A DNA stretch of 11,649 bases. Source: Nitrococcus sp. GTDB taxonomy: Bacteria > Pseudomonadota > Gammaproteobacteria > Nitrococcales > Nitrococcaceae. How positions within the stretch are numbered: position 1 is the stretch's first letter; each line of letters starts with the position of its first letter. Shown one piece after another: positions 1 through 8,318 of the stretch. The position numbers and the translations under genes are program-made. Location of the stretch: positions 1-11,649 of the forward strand of contig JAKDMK010000042.1 in the NCBI GenBank assembly GCA_030452365.1, read 5' to 3'. The notes under the pieces were generated by a model. That model was not told the DNA's origin, ran no database searches, and saw only the letters and a program-made list of their open reading frames with translations.

Positions 1-1
1 C

Positions 2-790
2 TGGCGCTGGCTCACGACCATCGCTACCCACTGCGGCCGGGGTCCGCGCCCGGCGTGGCTCAATTTGGATCACGTGATCAACGCCTGTGCGCAGGCCGTG
101 CCTGCGCTGACCGGTATTCGCGACGCCGCGCCCCCCGCCACTTTTCGTATCGCCGCCCGGCGCCTGGCACGAGAACCGCGCCGCTATAGCGGCCGCACCG
201 CGATGAATGCCGACAAGAGCGTCCACGAACCGCAGCCGCCCAAGGATCCGGACAGCCCGTTCTCGTTCACCATGGAAGGTCACCACGGGGACGCGCCGCC
301 GGCGCTGATCCCGTTCTTCTGGGCGCCGGGCTGGAACTCGACGCAGTCGCTGAACAAGTTCCAGCAAGAGATCAGCGGGCCGTTGCACGACGGCGATGGC
401 GGCGCGCGCCTGATCGAGCCACGCGAGGGCCCCGGAGGCCACTACAACGACGATGTGCCTGCCGCGCCCGAACGCGGCGACGGCCTGCGTCTGCGCGCGC
501 TGCCGTTGTACGAGGTGTTCGGCAGCGACGAGCTGAGCGCGCTGTCACCGCCGCTTGCCGAGCGCATTCCCGAGCCCTACGTAGCGCTGCACCCGGACGA
601 CGCCGCGGCGCTGATGGTCGCTGCCGATGATCGCCCGCGGGTGGCCCTGCCCGAGCGCGAGCTGCGGCTTCAGGTGCGCATCGACGCGAGCCTCGCCCGG
701 GGCACCGCCGGCATTCCGGTCGGGCTTGCCGGCTTAGAGTGCGTCACGCTGCCCGCTTGGATCGAGCTGCACAAGGAAGCGGCCTCATGA
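2..790 (+). CDS. nuoG: NADH-quinone oxidoreductase subunit G, C-terminal part (5' end outside window)
   Basis: NuoG is the large iron-sulfur subunit of the peripheral arm of respiratory complex I and carries electrons from NADH towards the quinone site. The frame is open from base 2, and 262 codons plus TGA are visible; the N-terminal Fe-S domains lie upstream of the window. Two blocks match the E. coli-type protein. The first is the segment with [14 protein letters not shown] followed by [14 protein letters not shown]. The second is a terminal molybdopterin-oxidoreductase-like domain beginning near [11 protein letters not shown] and including [10 protein letters not shown]. This NuoG type points to gammaproteobacteria rather than to the shorter alphaproteobacterial form. 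The stop codon overlaps the nuoH start (ATGA at 787-790), so the two are translationally coupled. I am confident of the identity. The TTG at 65 is internal and not a start. Confidence 0.95.
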   Translation, partial: WRWLTTIATHCGRGPRPAWLNLDHVINACAQAVPALTGIRDAAPPATFRIAARRLAREPRRYSGRTAMNADKSVHEPQPPKDPDSPFSFTMEGHHGDAPPALIPFFWAPGWNSTQSLNKFQQEISGPLHDGDGGARLIEPREGPGGHYNDDVPAAPERGDGLRLRALPLYEVFGSDELSALSPPLAERIPEPYVALHPDDAAALMVAADDRPRVALPERELRLQVRIDASLARGTAGIPVGLAGLECVTLPAWIELHKEAAS

Positions 791-1749
791 CGACGGCCAT
801 CTGGCTTCATATCGCCAACGTGTTTGGCATTCTGATCGCCGTGGTGGGCGCCTCGGCCCTGCTCACCTGGATCGAGCGGCGCATGCTCGGCCTATGGCAG
901 GATCGCTACGGCCCCAATCGCGCCGGCCCCTTCGGTATCTTGCAGGTTCTCGCCGACATGCTGAAGCTCTTCGCCAAGGACGATTGGACACCGCCGTTCG
1001 CCGACCGGGCCGTTTTTATCATCGCTCCGGCCATCATTATGGTCGTCATCCTGCTCGCCTTCGCGGTGATTCCCATCACTCCGGCGATCGGTATCGTCGA
1101 CATGAATATCGGCCTGCTGTTCTTCCTCGCCATGACCTCGTTGTCGGTCTACAGCGTGGTGCTTGGCGGCTGGGCATCGAACAATAAATACTCGCTGCTC
1201 GGCGGCCTGCGCTCGGCCGCGCAGATGATCAGCTACGAGGTGTTCATGGCGCTGGCGCTCGCCGGCGTGGTGATGCTCACCGGCACGTTCAACCTGCGTG
1301 AGATCGTCAACGCCCAGAGCGGGCTGTGGTTCGTCGTGCCACAGTTCTTTGGCTTCCTGGTGTTTTCCATCGCCGGTATCGCCGAGGCGCACCGACTGCC
1401 ATTCGACTTGCCGGAGGCCGAAAACGAGCTCATCGCCGGCTACCATACCGAGTACTCGGGCATGAAGTTCGGCATGTTCTTCGTCGGCGAGTATGCCAGC
1501 ATCATCTTGATCTCGGCCATGATCGTGGTGCTGTTCTTCGGCGGCTGGCATGGCCCGTGGCTGCCGCCGATCGTCTGGTTTCTCATCAAGCTCACGTTTT
1601 TCGTCGGCTTATTCATCCTGTTGCGCGCCGCGCTGCCGCGTCCGCGCTATGACCAGCTCATGGCCTATGGCTGGAAGTTTATGTTGCCGCTGGCGCTGTT
1701 AAACCTGGTCGTGACCGGCGCGGTTACGCTGGCGTTTTTCAACGGCTAA
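787..1749 (+). CDS. nuoH: NADH-quinone oxidoreductase subunit H
   Basis: NuoH is the membrane subunit at the junction of the peripheral and membrane arms of complex I. It forms much of the quinone-binding cavity and the start of the proton-coupling path. The protein is 320 residues, close to the 325 of E. coli, and hydrophobic throughout. Conserved segments visible are WIERR (28-32), DRYGPNR (39-45), the acidic loop DLPEAENEL (from 207) followed by EYSGMKFG (from 222), and LPRPRYDQ near the C-terminus. The ATG at 787 is chosen because MTTAIWLH fits the family N-terminus and AAGGAAG (773-779) lies 7 bases upstream. The frame is open further back, but only through nuoG. The gene overlaps nuoG by 4 bases and is followed 15 bases later by nuoI. 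Confidence 0.97.
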   Translation: MTTAIWLHIANVFGILIAVVGASALLTWIERRMLGLWQDRYGPNRAGPFGILQVLADMLKLFAKDDWTPPFADRAVFIIAPAIIMVVILLAFAVIPITPAIGIVDMNIGLLFFLAMTSLSVYSVVLGGWASNNKYSLLGGLRSAAQMISYEVFMALALAGVVMLTGTFNLREIVNAQSGLWFVVPQFFGFLVFSIAGIAEAHRLPFDLPEAENELIAGYHTEYSGMKFGMFFVGEYASIILISAMIVVLFFGGWHGPWLPPIVWFLIKLTFFVGLFILLRAALPRPRYDQLMAYGWKFMLPLALLNLVVTGAVTLAFFNG

Positions 1750-1764
1750 TCGAGGGAGGTCTTC

Positions 1765-2280
1765 ATGCTCAGCCACCTGCGAACCTTGTGGGCCGTATTC
1801 ACCCACACCGTGGCGCGCCGCGAAACGCTGCTCTACCCGGAGGAGAAGCTCAAACTGCCGGCGCGCTATCGCGGGCGCATCATCCTCTCGCGCGACCCCG
1901 ACGGCGCCGAGCGCTGTGTCGCCTGTAATCTCTGCGCGGTGGCCTGCCCTGTGGACTGTATCGCGCTGCAAAAGACCGAAGACGAGACGGGCCGCTGGTA
2001 TCCGGAGTGGTTTCGCATCAACTTCTCGCGCTGCATCTACTGCGGCCTCTGCGAGGAAGCCTGTCCGACCTACGCCATACAGCTCACCCCGGACGTGGAG
2101 CAAAGCGAGTACCAGCGCCACAATATGGTCTACGAGAAGGAGGATCTGCTGATCGACGGCACCGGCAAGTATCACGACTACAACTTCTATCGTGTCGCCG
2201 GCATGGCGGTCGGGGGCAAGGACAAAGGCGAGGCCGAGGACGAACGGCCCCCGATCGACGTGCGTAGCTTGCTGCCATGA
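1765..2280 (+). CDS. nuoI: NADH-quinone oxidoreductase subunit I, 2x[4Fe-4S] ferredoxin-type
   Basis: NuoI carries the two [4Fe-4S] clusters (N6a/N6b) that pass electrons across the peripheral arm towards cluster N2 near the quinone site. The protein is 171 residues; E. coli NuoI has 180. Two ferredoxin motifs are plain: Cys51, 54, 57 and 61 in [15 protein letters not shown], and Cys90, 93, 96 and 100 in [12 protein letters not shown]. The N-terminal stretch with LYPEEK and the downstream YEKEDLL also fit the family. The ATG at 1765 has the strongest ribosome binding site in the operon, GGGAGGT at 1754-1760. This fits a fresh ribosome loading point after the 15-base gap from nuoH. The stop overlaps the nuoJ start (ATGA at 2277-2280). 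Confidence 0.97.
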   Translation: MLSHLRTLWAVFTHTVARRETLLYPEEKLKLPARYRGRIILSRDPDGAERCVACNLCAVACPVDCIALQKTEDETGRWYPEWFRINFSRCIYCGLCEEACPTYAIQLTPDVEQSEYQRHNMVYEKEDLLIDGTGKYHDYNFYRVAGMAVGGKDKGEAEDERPPIDVRSLLP

Positions 2281-2783
2281 TGATCGTCTTCTACATCGCC
2301 GCCGTCATCGCCGTCGCCGCCACGGTGATGACCATCACGCTGACTCATGCAGTGCACGCGCTGCTGTATCTGATCGTCTCGCTGCTCGCGGTCGCGGTCA
2401 TCTTCTATACGCTGGGCGCACCCTTCGCCGCGGCGCTCGAGGCCATCACCTACGCCGGCGCCATCATGGTGCTGTTCGTATTCGTGGTGATGATGCTGAA
2501 CCTGGGTGAAGCCGCGGTCGAGCAGGAACGACGCTGGCTCGATAGGCGCATGTGGGGCGGCCCCGCATTGCTCGCGGCCGCGCTGCTCGCGGAGCTCGTC
2601 TATACATTCGCGTTCGGTATCGGGCCGGGTGGACCAAGCGGCGGCGGAGTCTCGCCGCACGCCGTGGGCGCGGCCCTGTTCGGCCCCTACCTGTTGGCGG
2701 TGGAGATCGCCGGTTTTCTGTTACTGGCAGGGCTGGTCGGTGCCTATCATCTCGGCCGGCGGCGCACAGACGCAGAGGAATGA
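2277..2783 (+). CDS. nuoJ: NADH-quinone oxidoreductase subunit J
   Basis: NuoJ is a small membrane subunit lying between NuoH and NuoK/NuoN. Its third transmembrane helix takes part in the conformational coupling of complex I. The protein is 168 residues against 184 in E. coli, with the shortfall mostly in the poorly conserved C-terminal part. The conserved third-helix segment is clear: [18 protein letters not shown] at about 58-75, preceded by Glu55. The N-terminus begins ATGATG with two Met codons; 2277 is chosen because it gives the ATGA overlap with nuoI. No good Shine-Dalgarno sequence precedes it, so translation is probably coupled to nuoI. One base separates its stop from the nuoK start. 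Confidence 0.95.
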   Translation: MMIVFYIAAVIAVAATVMTITLTHAVHALLYLIVSLLAVAVIFYTLGAPFAAALEAITYAGAIMVLFVFVVMMLNLGEAAVEQERRWLDRRMWGGPALLAAALLAELVYTFAFGIGPGGPSGGGVSPHAVGAALFGPYLLAVEIAGFLLLAGLVGAYHLGRRRTDAEE

Positions 2784-2784
2784 T

Positions 2785-3096
2785 ATGACCAATACGCTAC
2801 CCGTCTTGGAGAGCTTGGTGCTTGCCGCGGTGTTGTTCGCACTTGGCCTGATTTGCGTTTTGGTGCGACGCAACATCGTATTCATGCTGATGGGCCTGGA
2901 GATCATGCTCAACGCCGCCGGGCTCGCCTTCATCGCGGCCGGTGCCCGCTGGGGCTCAGCGGACGGTCAGGTGATGTTCATCTTCATCCTCACCTTGGCA
3001 GCGGCCGAGGTATCGGTGGGACTCGCGCTGATCCTACAGATGTTCCAGCGCTTCAAGACCGTCGATGTGGACGTGCTGCGGCGCATGGAAGGCTGA
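2785..3096 (+). CDS. nuoK: NADH-quinone oxidoreductase subunit K
   Basis: NuoK is the smallest membrane-arm subunit, with three helices and related to MrpC of cation antiporters. It belongs to the proton translocation path between NuoJ and NuoN. The protein is 103 residues, against 100 in E. coli. The two membrane glutamates essential in the family are present: Glu39 in MGLEIMLNAA and Glu75 in TLAAAEVSVGLALI. They correspond to E. coli Glu36 and Glu72, shifted by three. The ATG at 2785 is preceded by AGAGGAA (2774-2780). The frame is open well upstream inside nuoJ, but the homologous protein starts here (MTNTLPVLES). nuoL starts 2 bases after the stop. Confidence 0.96.
   Translation: MTNTLPVLESLVLAAVLFALGLICVLVRRNIVFMLMGLEIMLNAAGLAFIAAGARWGSADGQVMFIFILTLAAAEVSVGLALILQMFQRFKTVDVDVLRRMEG
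3087..3092 (+). promoter_or_regulatory. Ribosome binding site that decides the nuoL start
   Basis: GGAAGG sits inside the last codons of nuoK, 6 bases before a TTG codon at 3099. No ATG or GTG is available in the nuoL frame near the expected N-terminus. The site and spacing therefore support TTG as the initiation codon. Confidence 0.6.
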
Positions 3097-3098
3097 TC

Positions 3099-4994
3099 TT
3101 GCTGCACCTGCTCTGGCTCGTCCCGCTGCTGCCGCTGCTCGGCTTCACCACTTTGGTGCTGCTCCAGCGCGTGCTCTCGCGCACCGCCACGGCGATTGTC
3201 GGCGTCGGTTCGGTAGGGCTCTCCTGTGCGCTGGCGCTTGCCATCGCGAGCAACTTTCTACTCGCACCACCCATGGGCGGCGCGTTCACGCAGACGCTGT
3301 GGACCTGGATGCAGGTGGGCGATTTCGCGCCGAGCATCTCGCTGCGTTTCGATGCCCTGTCGCTGGTGATGATGCTGGTAATCACGGTGGTCGGCTTCTT
3401 CATCCATCTGTATTCCGCGGAGTTCATGGCGGCGGATCGCAGCTATCTGCGTTTTTTCGCGTATATGAATCTGTTCGTCGCCTCCATGCTGGTGCTCGTG
3501 CTGGCCGGCGATCTCTTGTTTTTGTTCCTGGGCTGGGAAGGCGTCGGATTGTGCAGCTACCTGCTGATCGCCTTCTGGCACGAAGACCCCCATAACTGCG
3601 TGTGCGGACGCAAGGCGTTCATCGTCACCCGCATCGGCGATGTCGGCTTTCTGATCGCCCTGCTGCTCATCTTTACCGAGCTCGGCAGCCTCGATATTCA
3701 CACGCTGATGCAGCACGCCAGCGCCCAATGGCCGGTGGGCTCGCCAGTTGCCATCGCCACCGCGGTGCTGCTGCTGGCCGGGGCGTTGGGGAAATCCGCC
3801 CAGGTGCCGCTGCAGACCTGGCTGCCCGAAGCCATGGCCGGCCCGACCCCGGTCAGCGCGCTGATCCATGCCGCCACTATGGTGACCGCCGGTATGTACC
3901 TGATCGCGCGTACCCACACGCTCTTCGAGCTGGCACCGCCGGTGCTGCTCGCGGTGGCCATCATCGGCGTGCTGACCTTGCTCATTTCCGGCTTCAGCGC
4001 GCTGGCACAGAACGACATCAAGCGTATCCTGGCCTATTCGACTATCAGCCAGATCGGCTACATGTTTCTCGCGCTTGGGGTCGGTGCCTGGGCGGCGGCA
4101 ATTTTCCACTTCTTGACCCATGCCTTCTTCAAGGCGCTGCTGTTCCTCTCCGCCGGCGTAGTGATCCAGGCGCTCGACGAGGAGCATGATATCCACCGCA
4201 TGGGTGGTCTGCGCACCCGGCTGCCGGCGGCGTTCTGGAGCTACCTGATCGGCTCCGCCTCACTTGCGGCAGTGCCGCTCATTACCGCCGGCTTCTACAG
4301 TAAGGATTTGATCATCGCCAGCGTTTGGTCATCCCCACTCGGTGGGCCGTGGTTGTGGGCGGGCGCGGTACTGGGCGCCTTTCTCACCAGCGTCTATATC
4401 TTTCGCTCGGTATTCATCGCGTTTTTCGGCGAGCCGCGGACCCTCGTCGGTCAGCGACCACGGGCACGGGCGCTGATTGCGCTCACGGTGCTCTCCATCG
4501 GCGCGCTCGTGATCGGCTTTCTCGAGATTCCGGACATCTTCGGCGGCGGCGTGCACGTGTTATCGGAGTTTCTGCAGCAGACACTGCCCCGCAGCGCCGC
4601 GCGCCCGGAACCTGCACGAGTGGAGTGGCTGCTCGAGCTCGTCACCGTATGCATATCGATCGCCGGCATCTATCTTGCCTACCGACTGTTTCTGCGCCGC
4701 AAGCCTGAGGCCGAGGCGCTGGCGAGCACGGAGGATGCAAACCTGCTGCGCCGCTTCTGGGGCAGCGGCTTCGGCTTCGACTGGGTGTACTACCGGGTGC
4801 TGGTAGGGCCTTATGAATGGTTTGCCCGGGTCAATCGCCGGGATGTGCTCGACGTGTTCTACAACACTTTGGCCGCCATCAGCCGCATGCTCTACGGGAT
4901 GCTACGCCAGACCCAGACCGGCAACCTGCGCTGGTATATGGGTGTGCTTGCCGCCGGTGGCGTGGTCCTTGTTGCCATAGTGGTGCTGACATGA
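3099..4994 (+). CDS. nuoL: NADH-quinone oxidoreductase subunit L
   Basis: NuoL is the distal antiporter-like subunit of complex I. It pumps protons and spans the membrane arm with its long lateral helix. The protein is 631 residues from TTG 3099, against 613 in E. coli. Family hallmarks are LGWEGVGLCSYLL with Glu147 (E. coli Glu144) and GKSAQVPLQTWLPEAM with Lys232 (E. coli Lys229). ALIHAATMVTAGMY follows directly. The C-terminal stretch after about residue 500 has the less hydrophobic region and final membrane helix that carry the lateral helix in the family. The start is inferred: the frame is open back into nuoK, but MLHLLWLVPLLPLLGF matches the usual N-terminus and a Shine-Dalgarno site precedes it. 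The stop overlaps the nuoM start (ATGA at 4991-4994). Confidence 0.96.
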   Translation: MLHLLWLVPLLPLLGFTTLVLLQRVLSRTATAIVGVGSVGLSCALALAIASNFLLAPPMGGAFTQTLWTWMQVGDFAPSISLRFDALSLVMMLVITVVGFFIHLYSAEFMAADRSYLRFFAYMNLFVASMLVLVLAGDLLFLFLGWEGVGLCSYLLIAFWHEDPHNCVCGRKAFIVTRIGDVGFLIALLLIFTELGSLDIHTLMQHASAQWPVGSPVAIATAVLLLAGALGKSAQVPLQTWLPEAMAGPTPVSALIHAATMVTAGMYLIARTHTLFELAPPVLLAVAIIGVLTLLISGFSALAQNDIKRILAYSTISQIGYMFLALGVGAWAAAIFHFLTHAFFKALLFLSAGVVIQALDEEHDIHRMGGLRTRLPAAFWSYLIGSASLAAVPLITAGFYSKDLIIASVWSSPLGGPWLWAGAVLGAFLTSVYIFRSVFIAFFGEPRTLVGQRPRARALIALTVLSIGALVIGFLEIPDIFGGGVHVLSEFLQQTLPRSAARPEPARVEWLLELVTVCISIAGIYLAYRLFLRRKPEAEALASTEDANLLRRFWGSGFGFDWVYYRVLVGPYEWFARVNRRDVLDVFYNTLAAISRMLYGMLRQTQTGNLRWYMGVLAAGGVVLVAIVVLT

Positions 4995-6499
4995 TCCTCG
5001 TATGGCTGCTGATCGTGCTAATCGTCGGCGGGCTGGCGGCGCTGGCGGCGGGGAGCTGGAGCGCGAACGCCTCGCGCTGGGTCTCTATCCTCACCTTCCT
5101 TATCGGACTCGCGATCGGCTTGTACCTGTGGGTCACTCATGCCGACGCGGTGACGGTAGCCCAAACCGGTGGCTGGATAGTGCGCTTCAAGGTGCCTTGG
5201 ATCCCGCGCTTCGGGATCGACTTCCAGCTCGGTTTGGATGGGCTCAGTCTGATGCTGATCATGTTGAGTCTATTCCTCGGCCTGGTTTCGGTCATCACCT
5301 CCTGGAGTGAGATCCGCGAGCAGGTCGGCTTCTTCCACTTCAATCTGGTGTGGACGCTGGCCGGTACCCTGGGCGTATTCATGGCGTTGGATCTGTTCCT
5401 GTTCTTCGCGTTCTGGGAGGCGATGCTGGTCCCGATGTACTTCCTGATCGCGCTCTGGGGTCATGAGAACCGCCGCTATGCCGCCAACAAGTTCTTTCTG
5501 TTCACCTTCGGCAGCGGCCTGCTGATGCTGGTGGCAATTATTGCCTTGGCGACGATCCACTTCGCCGATACTGGCACGCTCACTTTCGATTATTTCGCAC
5601 TGCTCGGCACGAAGATGTCCGCGACGGCGGCGGCATTCACGATGCTCGGGTTCTTCCTCGCTTTCGCGGTGAAGTTGCCGGCGGTGCCCTTCCACACCTG
5701 GCTGCCGGATGCCCACACCGAGGCGCCGACCGCCGGCAGCGTTATCCTCGCTGGCGTGCTCCTCAAAACCGGGGCCTACGGGCTGTATCGCTTCGCCGTG
5801 CCGTTGTTCCCCGAGGCCGCGATGAACTTCGCGCCGATTGCGATGACCTTGGCGGTCATCAGCATCCTCTACGGCGGTATCGTTGCTTTCGGGCAGAGCG
5901 ATCTGAAGCGGCTGGTGGCCTACACCAGTGTCAGCCATCTCGGCTTCGTGCTGCTCGCGGTCTATGCATCGAACGTGCTCGCCCTGCAAGGCGGGGTGCT
6001 CGTGATGATGGCTCACGGCATCACCACGGGAGCGCTGTTCATGCTGGTCGGTGCGCTGCAGGAGCGTACCCATACTCGTGAGATGAGCCGTATGGGCGGG
6101 CTGTGGCCACATCTGCCGCGCATGGCCGGTATCGGTATGTTCTTCGCGATTGCCGCGCTCGGTTTGCCGGGGCTGAGTAATTTCGTCGGCGAGCTCATGT
6201 CGTTGCTCGGCACCTTCCGCGCCAGCATGGGCTTTGCTAGTGCGGCAGCGCTCGGCCTCATCGTGGCGGTGATCTATTCACTGTACTGGATGCAGCGGGT
6301 GTTCCAGGGGCCGACCGGCACGCAAATCGAGGTGGCCGGGCTCAGCGACTTCGGTGCTCGGGAGCTTGGCACGATGGCGGCCATGGTCATCATCACCATC
6401 TGGATCGGCGTCTATCCGCAGCCGATTATCGACATCCTCGATCCTGCCCTAACCGGCATGCGAGAGACCATAACAGTGACCATGATGAGTGAGGGCTGA
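4991..6499 (+). CDS. nuoM: NADH-quinone oxidoreductase subunit M
   Basis: NuoM is the middle antiporter-like, proton-pumping subunit of the membrane arm. The protein is 502 residues, against 509 in E. coli. The family pattern is complete. FWEAMLVPMYFLIALWG carries Glu143 and FAVKLPAVPFHTWLPDAH carries Lys228, the two charged residues central to proton transfer. VILAGVLLKTGAYGLYRF and GQSDLKRLVAYTSVSHLG follow. The ATG at 4991 overlaps the nuoL stop by 4 bases. It lacks a clear Shine-Dalgarno sequence, so translation is probably coupled to nuoL. The frame is open further upstream, but only across nuoL. The gene is followed after 4 bases by nuoN. Confidence 0.97.
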   Translation: MILVWLLIVLIVGGLAALAAGSWSANASRWVSILTFLIGLAIGLYLWVTHADAVTVAQTGGWIVRFKVPWIPRFGIDFQLGLDGLSLMLIMLSLFLGLVSVITSWSEIREQVGFFHFNLVWTLAGTLGVFMALDLFLFFAFWEAMLVPMYFLIALWGHENRRYAANKFFLFTFGSGLLMLVAIIALATIHFADTGTLTFDYFALLGTKMSATAAAFTMLGFFLAFAVKLPAVPFHTWLPDAHTEAPTAGSVILAGVLLKTGAYGLYRFAVPLFPEAAMNFAPIAMTLAVISILYGGIVAFGQSDLKRLVAYTSVSHLGFVLLAVYASNVLALQGGVLVMMAHGITTGALFMLVGALQERTHTREMSRMGGLWPHLPRMAGIGMFFAIAALGLPGLSNFVGELMSLLGTFRASMGFASAAALGLIVAVIYSLYWMQRVFQGPTGTQIEVAGLSDFGARELGTMAAMVIITIWIGVYPQPIIDILDPALTGMRETITVTMMSEG

Positions 6500-6503
6500 G
6501 CGC

Positions 6504-8018
6504 ATGGCCACTGATCAATCCCTCGTTATCGCCCTGTTGCCGGAGATCGTCTCCGGCACCTTTCTTACGAAGCAGCTCCTCGCGCTGCTACCGGAGATTA
6601 TTCTTGGTGCCTTCGTGCTGATCGTGATGCTTGCGGTGGCGTTCTACCGCCATCATGGGGTCACTTTCGCACTGACTTTGCTCGGGCTCGCGCTGGCGTT
6701 GCTGTCGCTGCCGTTTGCCATGGCGGTGTCGCCACAACGAGTGACCCCGCTGTTCGTCATCGACGGCTACGCGCTGTTCTACGCTGGACTGGTGTTGGCC
6801 GCCGCGTTCGCTACGGCGCTGCTGATGTTCGCCTACTTCCGCGCACGCAGCGGGCGCGCCGAGGAGCTCTACATCCTGCTGCTGCTGGCCTCGCTCGGGG
6901 CCATGAATCTCGCCGCGAGCAGCAACCTAGCGTCGCTGTTTTTGTCGCTCGAACTGTTGAGCGTGGCGCTGTTCGCGATGATCGCCTACCGCGCCACGCA
7001 GTTGCGCCCGCTCGAGGCCGGCATCAAGTACCTGTTCATGGCCGGTGTGTCATCGGCGTTTCTGCTGTTCGGCATCGCGCTGCTATACGCCCGCATTGGC
7101 ACGCTGACCTTTGGCATCCTCGCCAGCCGGCTGAGTGCGCTGGATCTTGGCACCGAGCCTACCGTGTTGGCGGGCTTGGTCATGATCGTCGTCGGTCTCG
7201 GCTTCAAGATCTCGGTAATCCCGTTTCATATGTGGACGCCGGACGTCTACCAGGGAGCGCCGGCACCGGTCAGCGGCTTCCTCGCTAGCGTCTCCAAGTC
7301 AGCGGCGATCGCCGTGCTGCTGCGTACGTTCATCGCCGCCGGCAGCATTCATGTCGGGCCATTATTCCTGGTGCTGAACCTGATCGCGATCGCCTCCATG
7401 GTGGCAGGCAACCTGCTCGCGCTGCTGCAGGACGATGTCAAGCGTATCCTCGCCTATTCGTCGATCGCGCACTTGGGTTATATCTTCGTCGCCTTCCTGA
7501 TCGGCGGGCATTTCGCGGTCGAGGCCGTCACTTTTTACATGGCGACCTACGTGATCATGATATTGGGCGCGTTCGGGGTGGTGAGTGTTGTTTCGCGCCC
7601 GGCCGATGGCGCCGAGGAGCAAACGCGCCTGAATGACTACGCCGGCTTGTTCTGGCGCCGCCCCTGGCTTGCCACCGCCTTCACGCTGGCGCTGCTGTCG
7701 CTCGCCGGAATCCCGCTCACCATCGGCTTCATCGGCAAGTTCTACTTGTTCACTGCCGGCGTACGCGACGCGTTGTGGCCTGCGCTGACCGCGCTGATCC
7801 TCGGCAGCGTGATCGGTCTGTTCTACTACCTGCGGGTGATCGCCGCCATGGCGCGGCGCCCGGACGAGGAGGCCGAACCCATCACCACACATGCCGGTTT
7901 GGCCGGCGCTTGTGCGCTGTTCATAATTACCATCGTACTAGTCGGTTTGGGGGTCTATCCGGCGGTGCTGATCGACCTGATTCGTATCAGTGCCGGGCAC
8001 ATCGTCGGCTTGTCGTGA
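6504..8018 (+). CDS. nuoN: NADH-quinone oxidoreductase subunit N, with N-terminal extension
   Basis: NuoN is the antiporter-like subunit closest to NuoK and the last gene of the operon. The protein is 504 residues, against 485 in E. coli. Key residues are Glu150 in SLELLSVALFAMIAY and Lys235 in LGFKISVIPFHMWTPDVY; DDVKRILAYSSIAHLGY is also present. These sit 17-18 positions later than their E. coli equivalents (Glu133, Lys217). The extra residues lie at the N-terminus, where ALLPEIVSGTF (from about residue 10) is repeated as ALLPEIILGAF (from about residue 27). The ATG at 6504 is preceded by GAGGG (6491-6495) 8 bases away, which supports a start before the duplication. A GTG at 6489 inside nuoM is less likely. 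Confidence 0.95.
   Translation: MATDQSLVIALLPEIVSGTFLTKQLLALLPEIILGAFVLIVMLAVAFYRHHGVTFALTLLGLALALLSLPFAMAVSPQRVTPLFVIDGYALFYAGLVLAAAFATALLMFAYFRARSGRAEELYILLLLASLGAMNLAASSNLASLFLSLELLSVALFAMIAYRATQLRPLEAGIKYLFMAGVSSAFLLFGIALLYARIGTLTFGILASRLSALDLGTEPTVLAGLVMIVVGLGFKISVIPFHMWTPDVYQGAPAPVSGFLASVSKSAAIAVLLRTFIAAGSIHVGPLFLVLNLIAIASMVAGNLLALLQDDVKRILAYSSIAHLGYIFVAFLIGGHFAVEAVTFYMATYVIMILGAFGVVSVVSRPADGAEEQTRLNDYAGLFWRRPWLATAFTLALLSLAGIPLTIGFIGKFYLFTAGVRDALWPALTALILGSVIGLFYYLRVIAAMARRPDEEAEPITTHAGLAGACALFIITIVLVGLGVYPAVLIDLIRISAGHIVGLS
6529..6613 (+). repeat. Tandem duplication at the nuoN 5' end
   Basis: Bases 6529-6562 and 6580-6613 align without gaps at 23 of 34 positions, offset by 51 bases. 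Both encode an ALLPEI-(V/I) segment in the same frame. The offset of 17 codons equals the displacement of the NuoN catalytic glutamate relative to E. coli, so the duplication accounts for the N-terminal extension. The two copies have diverged mainly at synonymous or conservative positions, which suggests the event is old. Confidence 0.6.
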
Positions 8019-8074
8019 AATTACCGCGGCTCGGGATAACTTCTGCAATGTTCATTGAACAAGCCCTCGAATTG

Positions 8075-8094
8075 CAAAGCGCATCAGCGCTTTG
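8075..8094. terminator. Candidate hairpin terminator after nuoN
   Basis: CAAAGCGC and GCGCTTTG form a perfect 8-bp stem around an ATCA loop, 57 bases after the nuoN stop. It is the best stem near the end of the operon. It lacks a U-tract in either direction, so it may instead be an mRNA 3'-end stabilising structure. Confidence 0.35.
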
Positions 8095-8194
8095 GGCGGT
8101 CACACCGTGATCTGGCGAAACCGTCGTGCCGGATGAAATGTTCATGTTTGCAGAAACATCGTTAGCTCGGGGCGATGCGCTCTCGCGGAACCGT

Positions 8195-8252
8195 CGGCGG
8201 CAAGGACGCCGCCGTCGAGCCTACATGGAAGTATTCACGGCGTGTCCCGCCA
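8195..8252 (+). repeat. Dispersed intergenic repeat, copy 1
   Basis: The element starts with a 7-bp GC hairpin (CGGCGGC at 8195-8201, GCCGCCG at 8208-8214, loop AAGGAC). CTACA (8221-8225) follows, then 5 variable bases and the core GTATTCACGGCG (8231-8242). The core recurs exactly, in the same order and spacing after CTACA, on the opposite strand at 10108-10119. From memory, elements with this core occur in intergenic DNA of many gammaproteobacteria and are often mis-annotated as tiny proteins containing a DVFTA-like string. That link is recollection and not shown here. No transposase is associated. Confidence 0.65.
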
Positions 8253-8318
8253 GAGCGCGCCGCCCCGGGCCCCGATACGAAACTCTGACAGTAGTACGCC
8301 AAGGATGAGCACGTCATC

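Larger units (their letters stand above)
8019..8318. other. Convergent intergenic region between nuoN and the metallohydrolase gene
   Basis: No protein-coding gene is supported in these 300 bases. The region holds a perfect 8-bp hairpin (8075-8094), a short hairpin with arms ATGTTT and AAACAT at 8144-8159, and a GC-rich hairpin that begins a dispersed repeat (8195-8252). There is also a 6-bp inverted pair, TGCAAT (8044-8049) and ATTGCA (8071-8076). Transcription from both sides must end here. I see no hairpin followed by a T-run on either strand, so termination is either Rho-dependent or uses a non-canonical structure. A frame open at 8126-8308 is mostly a translation of the repeat and looks spurious. 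Confidence 0.6.

Noticed and set aside
2853..3098. Open frame continuing from nuoL back through nuoK, suggesting a longer NuoL or a fusion
   Set aside because: The upstream part is the out-of-frame shadow of nuoK, whose own frame has both essential glutamates. NuoL homology begins at 3099.
3258..4196. Long minus-strand open frame inside nuoL
   Set aside because: It is antisense to strongly conserved nuoL codons. The translation is rich in H, Q, R and E with no recognisable domain, typical of shadows in GC-rich genes. Similar frames at 892-1551, 5270-6112 and 7362-7892 were dropped for the same reason.
8126..8308. Possible 60-residue protein in the nuoN downstream region
   Set aside because: It starts at GTG without a ribosome binding site and is largely a translation of the dispersed repeat (the MEVFTA string comes from the core).
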